Shown here: positions 38,075 through 42,540 of the stretch, piece by piece
How the letters are laid out: each line of letters starts with the position of its first letter
How positions within the stretch are numbered: position 1 is the first letter of the stretch
Source: Lutacidiplasma sp049802875
GTDB taxonomy: Archaea > Thermoplasmatota > Thermoplasmata > Lutacidiplasmatales > UBA184
Assembly (NCBI GenBank): GCA_049802875.1
Contig: JBARNH010000011.1
Coordinates: 1-42,540, forward strand
Direction of reading: 5' to 3'
DNA: 42,540 nucleotides
Translations under genes and position numbers: made by a program
The notes under the pieces: model-generated
Databases searched by the model: none
What the model was told of the DNA's origin: nothing
Seen by the model: the letters and a program-made list of their open reading frames with translations, nothing else

Positions 38075-39379
38075 TTACCACCGTCGCTGGGCGGGACGAC
38101 GTGAGTCTCGGCGCGGCGGGTACGACCGCCCACCCGACCCGGCGCGGCGGTCGCTCGACGAGCGCGCCCAGGGGCGCTCACGGCGCGGGGCCTCCGAGAC
38201 GGACGAGACGGAGCCTGGGGGGAGTTCGGGCGCGGGGTCTCGTCGAATCTCGAACCCGAGGAGCCGCTCGATGCGGGCGAAGTCTTGGCTCTCGTCGCGC
38301 GAGATTAGGGTGAGGGCGTCGCCCCGACGCTGGGCGCGCGCCGTGCGTCCCACGCGGTGGACGTAGACCTCCGCCTCGTGGGGGACGTCATAGTTGACAA
38401 CGTCGCTAACGCCCTCAACGTCGACACCGCGAGCAGCGATATCGGTGGCGACCAAAACCCGGAAACGGCCCTGGCGGAAACCCTCGAGAGCTCGAATTCG
38501 TTGGGGCTGACTTCGGTTGCCGTGGATCACGGTGACGCTGATCCCGGAGTGCTCGAGCTGGCGGGCGACCCGGTCGGCGCGGTGCTTCGTCCGAACGAAA
38601 ACCAAGACGCTGGACATCTGAGAGTTCTTGAGGAGGGAGACGAGCACGTCGGTCTTACGTTCGGGCGAGACCGAGATCGCGTGGTGGGAGACGCCGACCG
38701 CAGCGACGGTCGGTGCGTCGGCACGAATGATGTGCGGGTCGTGCAGGAACTCGTGCGAGAGGCGGACGACCTCGGGGGGCATCGTGGCAGAGAACAGCAT
38801 GGTCTGCCGTTGACGAGGAAGGTTCCCAAGGACACGGCGCACGTCCGGGAGGAATCCCATATCGAGCATCCGGTCGGCTTCGTCCAGCACGAGTATCTCG
38901 AGAGATCGGAAGTCCACGTAGCCACGCTGCATGTGGTCCAGGAGGCGTCCGGGGGTCGCCACGATGATCTCGGCACCGCCTCGGAGCGCGCGTTCCTGGT
39001 CGACCATGCCGACGCCGCCGTAGACCGCGGCGCCTCGAAGCCGAGTGTGTCGGCCGAGGCGACGGAGGAACCCCTCTGCCTGCAGCGCCAGTTCCCGGGT
39101 GGGAGTGAGTACAAGCGCGTAGATCCGTCCCCGCGGGCGCGTGAGGAGTCTCTCGAGGATCGGGAGCAGAAAGGCGGCGGTCTTTCCCGTTCCCGTCTGG
39201 GCGGTCCCGATGAGGTCCCGTCCCTCCACCGCGTGCGGGATGGTCCCTCGCTGGATCGGAGTAGGTTCCGAGTATCCCATCTCCTGGACACCGCGCCGGA
39301 GCGTCGCATCGAGGGGGAGGTCGTCAAAGGTCGTCGATGGCCGTGGCCGCGCTATCGTCGTCTGTTGGGGGTCGCTCAT
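38075..39379 (-). CDS. DEAD-box RNA helicase
   Basis: 434 aa from ATG 39379; upstream frame to 40270 is not believed. Full motif set: Q motif (YSEPTPIQRG), I (AQTGTGKT), Ia (PTRELALQ), GG, Ib (ATPGRLLD), II (LDEADRML), III (LFSATMP), IV (VLVFVRTK), V (VATDIAARGVDVEG) and VI (HRVGRTARAQRRG). The C-terminal ~60 residues are Arg/Ser/Pro-rich (SSDRRAGSGGRSYPPRRDSR), an RNA-binding tail. Probably acts in RNA folding or cold adaptation. The 360-nt upstream region is described separately. Confidence 0.95.
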   Translation of the reverse strand: MSDPQQTTIARPRPSTTFDDLPLDATLRRGVQEMGYSEPTPIQRGTIPHAVEGRDLIGTAQTGTGKTAAFLLPILERLLTRPRGRIYALVLTPTRELALQAEGFLRRLGRHTRLRGAAVYGGVGMVDQERALRGGAEIIVATPGRLLDHMQRGYVDFRSLEILVLDEADRMLDMGFLPDVRRVLGNLPRQRQTMLFSATMPPEVVRLSHEFLHDPHIIRADAPTVAAVGVSHHAISVSPERKTDVLVSLLKNSQMSSVLVFVRTKHRADRVARQLEHSGISVTVIHGNRSQPQRIRALEGFRQGRFRVLVATDIAARGVDVEGVSDVVNYDVPHEAEVYVHRVGRTARAQRRGDALTLISRDESQDFARIERLLGFEIRRDPAPELPPGSVSSVSEAPRRERPWARSSSDRRAGSGGRSYPPRRDSRRPAQRRW

Positions 39380-39739
39380 GTCTATCTCGGGCGCCCCAAT
39401 CGGCCTGGGCAAACGGGGGGTTCCGGACTCGGCCGAGGGAGCGAGCCGCCGCATATGAGCTCTCTGCCGCCGTGTCGGACCGTCACGCGGACCTGCCGTA
39501 CGGTGGGTACACACCCCATCAGCGTGCCTCCCGGGCGATCGCGACAGCGAACTCTTGGGGGGCCCCAAGCTCCGCACCTGGGACCGCCCGGGTCCACTTG
39601 GATCTCGGGAGGTGGGGCTTCCCGTCGCTACCGTGGGGTTAAAGAACCCCTTCCTCGCAAGTTGTTCCTGAGAACGCCGCCAGGATAGAGCCGCAACCAT
39701 GTACCGCCTGACGCACCGACCTTTTTCGGGGGCTCCCAC
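39380..39739. other. Intergenic region between helicase and first C-x5-CP protein gene
   Basis: 360 nt without a believable gene. It contains the hairpin at 39635-39650 and GTGGGTACACACCCCA (an imperfect inverted repeat) near 39502-39518. Short frames on both strands have no motifs. No tRNA, SRP or RNase P signature was seen. It must hold the promoter of the helicase on the minus strand; no clear TATA box was found for it. Confidence 0.45.
39635..39650. repeat. Perfect inverted repeat / hairpin
   Basis: GGGGTT-AAAG-AACCCC, six base pairs with a four-base loop. The central TTAAAG is AT-rich and might double as a TATA-like element about 95 nt upstream of the gene at 39740. Confidence 0.4.
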
Positions 39740-40300
39740 ATGAGCCCCGCTTTCGTGTCGGGTCGCCGGCGATTGTTCTGCGCGGCCGCCGCGGTCATCG
39801 CCCTGACCGTGGCCGTCGGGGGCTTCGCGGCGAGCCTTACTTTCGCCCACTCGACCGGCGACGTCGGCGGAATCGGAGCCACGTCCCCCTTTCTCTCCGG
39901 CTGGCAGCAAACCGGTGTTGCCGCTTCGGCGACGCCCGACCCCGTACCGACCCCGATGAGCGCCACCGTCACTGTGCCGACTCGTCTTCCCGCCACGGCC
40001 GGGTCGCTGAGCGTCTCCGCGGGTGGGGTCGCCGGACACCAGGCCCTTGAGTGGACCTTTACGGAAACCGTCGGGATCCCCGTAAATGAGGAGATCGAGC
40101 TGGACCTCTCCATCCAGTACACCGCCGGGGCGGTATCGCACAACCTGACGGAGACGGCGTTTCTCGAAACCCAAGCCGGTGCCCTCGGAGCTTCTCTGGT
40201 CTTCAACCTGTACTGGGACGCCGGTGCCCCGGCCGGGATCACCTTCGGTGCGGAGTCGGAGATCAGCCAAGTCTGCTCCGGGGTGGGGACCTGCCCATGA
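39740..40300 (+). CDS. Exported protein, C-x5-CP family, paralog A
   Basis: 186 aa. Basic start (SGRRRL), then a hydrophobic signal/anchor (about 12-33, FCAAAAVIALTVAVGGFAAS), then a beta-rich exported domain. Shared with its two neighbours in order: LEWTFTETVG, AFLETQA, FNLYWDAGAPAG, and the C-terminus SQVCSGVGTCP-stop. The final C-x5-C-P suggests a disulfide knuckle at the end of each subunit. No known family recognised; resemblance to archaeal pilin-like or surface filament subunits is structural inference only. Its stop overlaps the start of the next paralog (ATGA), so they are co-translated. Confidence 0.75.
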   Translation: MSPAFVSGRRRLFCAAAAVIALTVAVGGFAASLTFAHSTGDVGGIGATSPFLSGWQQTGVAASATPDPVPTPMSATVTVPTRLPATAGSLSVSAGGVAGHQALEWTFTETVGIPVNEEIELDLSIQYTAGAVSHNLTETAFLETQAGALGASLVFNLYWDAGAPAGITFGAESEISQVCSGVGTCP

Positions 40301-40857
40301 CCCCTACATCGGTCCGTAGCCCTCACCTTCCGGTGTATGCGTTGCTCGGGGCCATCGCCGTGACCGTCTCCGCGTTCGGAGTCGCCGCGGGAGCGAGCGG
40401 TCAGGTGGCGCAGGGACCCTCCGAGACCGGCCAGGGAGCGTTCGTCGCCGAACATCCGTTGGAATACTGGGCGTGGCATGCCACTCAGCTGGGAACCGTC
40501 CCTCAGCCGGTTCCCGCACCGGTCTCGGTCGTAGCGCACACCCCCACTCGGCTGCCGCGGGGAGGTCGGAGCTACACCATCAACGCCGCCGTCGCCGGGC
40601 AAACCAGCGTGGCGTGGACCTTCGCGGAAGCGGCCACCGGGCCCCCCGGGACAGAGCTCATGGTCACATTCGTCGACGGGCTCTCGGGTCCGGTCAGCAC
40701 GATCACCGTGTATGTGGAGACCACCTTGCGCGGGCTGGCGGGCTCGGTCGACTTCGTATTCTATTGGGACGCGGGGACGTTCGCCCCCGGCTCGCTGTCG
40801 ATTGAATCGATGACGGCGACCGTGCAGGCGTGCGCCGCCATCGGCGATTGCCCGTGA
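40297..40857 (+). CDS. Exported protein, C-x5-CP family, paralog B
   Basis: 186 aa. Signal/anchor about 12-34 (VYALLGAIAVTVSAFGVAAG), then VAWTFAEAAT, VYVETTL, FVFYWDAGTFAPG, and the end VQACAAIGDCP-stop. Each block aligns with paralogs A and C without gaps near the C-terminus. Its ATG overlaps the paralog A stop by 4 nt. Function unknown; likely assembled or exported together with A. Confidence 0.75.
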   Translation: MTPTSVRSPHLPVYALLGAIAVTVSAFGVAAGASGQVAQGPSETGQGAFVAEHPLEYWAWHATQLGTVPQPVPAPVSVVAHTPTRLPRGGRSYTINAAVAGQTSVAWTFAEAATGPPGTELMVTFVDGLSGPVSTITVYVETTLRGLAGSVDFVFYWDAGTFAPGSLSIESMTATVQACAAIGDCP

Positions 40858-40988
40858 TCGGGCGCCCCACCTCGCGCGCGGACTCGGTGTTCGTCAGGAA
40901 ACCTGCAATGCGTATGGACCCGCATGGCCCGGCTATTTAGACATTCCGCGATTTTCTCTCGAGGCCGCACCGCTCAACTCGGCGGCCA

Positions 40989-40999
40989 AATTATTATCT
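40989..40999 (+). promoter_or_regulatory. TATA box for paralog C
   Basis: AATTATTATCT about 43 nt before ATG 41037; a second AT-rich box (ACTTTACG, 41013-41020) is about 22 nt before it. A strong AT-rich island in this GC-rich window, suggesting its own promoter. Confidence 0.5.
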
Positions 41000-41036
41000 A
41001 CCCCACATCGCCAACTTTACGCGAGGTTGACTCAGA

Positions 41037-41606
41037 ATGGGCAAAAGCGAGCCGGGTAAGAGGTTGCAGCGGAGAACGGTCTACGTCGGGACGGCGTTCG
41101 CGCTGCTCGCGATCGTGGCAGGATTTGGAATGGCCGCATCGTTTACGGTCACCCAGGGCCCCGCCATCGCCGGGAGCGGGGTCTATCACGCGACGAATTC
41201 GATCGCGTGGTGGACCGACCTCAGTGAGGGAGTCGGCGTCCAGCCGACGGTGCTGCCGGCGACGCTCTCCGCCGCGGTCGGCGCCCCCACCGTTCTCGCC
41301 GGCGCCGCGACGAGCTACGGAGTCAACACTGCCGTCCAGAACGATGTCGGTCAGTACTGGCGGTTCAGCGAAGCCACCACCGCCGTCGCCGGCACGGAGA
41401 TCGAACTGGCGTTCACGGTCTCAACGGGAGTCGCTCCGACGGTCACGACGACCGTTGCGTACGTTGAAACCCAGGCCATCATCCCTGGGACCGCTACGAC
41501 GTTCGTGTTCTACTACGACTTGGGGTCGCCCGCCACGGGAACCATCACGCTGAACAGTGTCACCGAGATCGCTCAGCAGTGCTCGGCGGTCGGTACCTGC
41601 CCGTAG
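41037..41606 (+). CDS. Exported protein, C-x5-CP family, paralog C
   Basis: 189 aa. Basic N-terminus (GKSEPGKRLQRR), hydrophobic helix about 14-33 (VYVGTAFALLAIVAGFGMAA), then YWRFSEATTA, AYVETQA, FVFYYDLGSPATG, and the end AQQCSAVGTCP-stop. It has its own promoter region, separate from A and B by 179 nt. It ends 54 nt before the IS110 transposase stop on the other strand. Unknown family; the conservation with A and B in order and at the exact C-terminus supports a shared fold. Confidence 0.75.
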   Translation: MGKSEPGKRLQRRTVYVGTAFALLAIVAGFGMAASFTVTQGPAIAGSGVYHATNSIAWWTDLSEGVGVQPTVLPATLSAAVGAPTVLAGAATSYGVNTAVQNDVGQYWRFSEATTAVAGTEIELAFTVSTGVAPTVTTTVAYVETQAIIPGTATTFVFYYDLGSPATGTITLNSVTEIAQQCSAVGTCP

Positions 41607-41628
41607 ATTCCCGTAGGAACGAACGACC

Positions 41629-41656
41629 AACCCCTCCCGTGAAAGCGGGTGGGGGT
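41629..41656. terminator. Hairpin between paralog C and the IS110 transposase
   Basis: AACCCCTCCCG, loop TGAAAG, CGGGTGGGGGT: paired with one bulge. It lies between convergent stop codons and may terminate either gene, or be part of the IS end. Confidence 0.45.
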
Positions 41657-41660
41657 GCGC

Positions 41661-42540
41661 CTAACCATTTCCTTCTCTTTTCTCCTCAGTTGACGGGGCA
41701 GGCCATTCTCGGTGGAGTCGGCCCAGCACCTCGGCCTTCGCCTCGACCTCAGCGCCCAATGCAGCCAGTTCCTCGATACTCACGAAGGCGGTCGGCCGTT
41801 CGGCCACTCGGTCGAGCTTGGCCTCCTTGCGCTCCGTCAGATCCTCGTCCTGTTCGCGATAGGGGGTCCGGTTCGTGAGGATCCACCACACCGCCGCCGA
41901 CAGTTTCCGGGCCGCGGCCACTTGGGCCTTGGCGCCACCGATCTGTTTCGACTTCTTCTGGTAGAACCGCTTCACCGCGGTGTCCTGGCGGGCGAGGAGC
42001 ATGCCCATCACTGCCCCGCACAGGAATCGCTTGAGCACCATGTCCCCGGGCTTCACGTGACGGTGGGAGCTCACGTGGTCCCCCGAGTTGTCGGCGCGGG
42101 GTACGAGCCCCGCATACGAGGCGAGGGTCCTCTTGGTCGGGAATCGGCGGATGTCCCCGATCTCCCCGACCAGCGCCACCGCAGTGTAGTAGTCGACCCC
42201 GGGAATCGACATCAGCAGGCGCACGTCCTCCCGGTCGACCGCGATCTGGGCAAGTTCCCGTTGGAGCTCCTCCTCTTGGGTCGCGAGATAGGTGAGCTGG
42301 CGGAGATACCGCGCGAGGGCGGTCCGCTCCTCCGGACCGAGCGGAAGCTGCACGAGTCTTCGAAGGCCCATCACGCCGAACCAGTCGGAGACCCCGCCCA
42401 TCTCCGAGTCCAAGAGCGAGCGGGTGACCAGTGCGTGGACCTGGTTCTTGACGAGGACGACCTTGTAGCCCAGGTCCTGCCGTTGACGGACCACCGAACG
42501 CATCCGGTCGATCTCGGGAGGTGGGATGTAGCACTCGGGG
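41661..42540 (-). mobile_element. IS110-family element, transposase portion (left part in window)
   Basis: The element runs off the right edge. Only the transposase C-terminal two thirds and the 3' flank are visible. The upstream non-coding end, where IS110 group members carry their bridge RNA, is outside. Confidence 0.8.
41661..42540 (-). CDS. IS110-family transposase, partial (N-terminus beyond window)
   Basis: The frame continues off the window: before Met at 42503 it reads PECYIPPPEIDRM, the expected IS110 segment (PPxEIxxLRxLVRxR), so Met 42503 is internal. VVRQRQDL and VKNQVHALV follow. The C-terminal transposase_20 domain has LLMSIPGVDYYTAVALVGEIGDI, FPTKRTLASYAGLVPR and the catalytic-Ser region SHRHVKPGDMVLKRFL. 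Then AAVWWILTNRTPYRE. The N-terminal DEDD/RuvC domain is outside. No frameshift or stop seen in the visible part, so the gene may be intact. Confidence 0.92.
   Translation of the reverse strand, partial: PECYIPPPEIDRMRSVVRQRQDLGYKVVLVKNQVHALVTRSLLDSEMGGVSDWFGVMGLRRLVQLPLGPEERTALARYLRQLTYLATQEEELQRELAQIAVDREDVRLLMSIPGVDYYTAVALVGEIGDIRRFPTKRTLASYAGLVPRADNSGDHVSSHRHVKPGDMVLKRFLCGAVMGMLLARQDTAVKRFYQKKSKQIGGAKAQVAAARKLSAAVWWILTNRTPYREQDEDLTERKEAKLDRVAERPTAFVSIEELAALGAEVEAKAEVLGRLHREWPAPSTEEKREGNG

Noticed and set aside
39380..40270. Upstream extension of the DEAD-box helicase frame to 40270.
   Set aside because: It runs antisense through the first C-x5-CP gene, is Arg/Gly/Pro-rich without motifs, and ATG 39379 gives a normal N-terminus with the Q motif shortly after.

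Overview
The window looks like chromosomal DNA from a high-GC archaeon. The signs are an archaeal short-form triosephosphate isomerase, a ComA-family phosphosulfolactate synthase, a GH57 amylase, a KaiC/RadA-like ATPase domain, an AceTr-type acetate permease, and TATA boxes 24-30 nt upstream of start codons at many genes (leaderless transcripts). Gene content and GC level fit an uncultured soil Thermoplasmatota lineage, but that placement is inference from style, not a phylogeny. No rRNA, tRNA or CRISPR array was seen. The window cuts a gene at each end.

Layout. (1) 1-6170 is a sulfur block: two divergent paralogous sulfotransferases, ATP sulfurylase, an alkaline-phosphatase-superfamily hydrolase and a ComA-family enzyme fused to a C-terminal winged helix. 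(2) 6280-10139: a large Kelch/PKD surface protein with a poly-proline tail, then an SDR oxidoreductase. (3) 10186-17690: carbohydrate and nitrogen genes, namely GH15 glucoamylase, an Amt ammonium channel, a small membrane protein, and a four-gene minus-strand operon (69-aa protein, TIM, glycogen-synthase-like GT, GH57). (4) 17912-24966: acetyl-CoA synthetase with a strong 3' hairpin, two zinc-ribbon microproteins, a DUF998 membrane protein, a methyltransferase, and an 896-aa membrane/coiled-coil/KaiC-like fusion. (5) 25036-32833: a 2-hydroxyacid dehydrogenase and PurT, a HAD protein, an acetate permease, a regulator-SDR-QueA-like operon with ATGA overlaps, and a COG4280-like membrane protein. 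(6) 32950-39379: PH-like/zinc-ribbon protein, VOC protein, MoaA, UspA, FAD oxidoreductase, nucleoside phosphorylase, DEAD-box helicase. (7) 39740-41606: three paralogous exported proteins that all end in C-x5-C-P-stop. (8) 41661-42540: an IS110-family transposase running off the right edge.

Working together: acetyl-CoA synthetase and the acetate permease form an acetate-use pair; GH15, GH57, GT and TIM link storage glucan to glycolysis; ATP sulfurylase could feed the sulfotransferases through APS/PAPS, but no APS kinase is visible here. The most original items are the tandem C-x5-CP surface family, the KaiC-like fusion with damaged Walker motifs, the ComA-winged-helix fusion, the QueA-like operon under a SufR-like regulator, and the cytoplasmic poly-proline tail of the Kelch/PKD protein.
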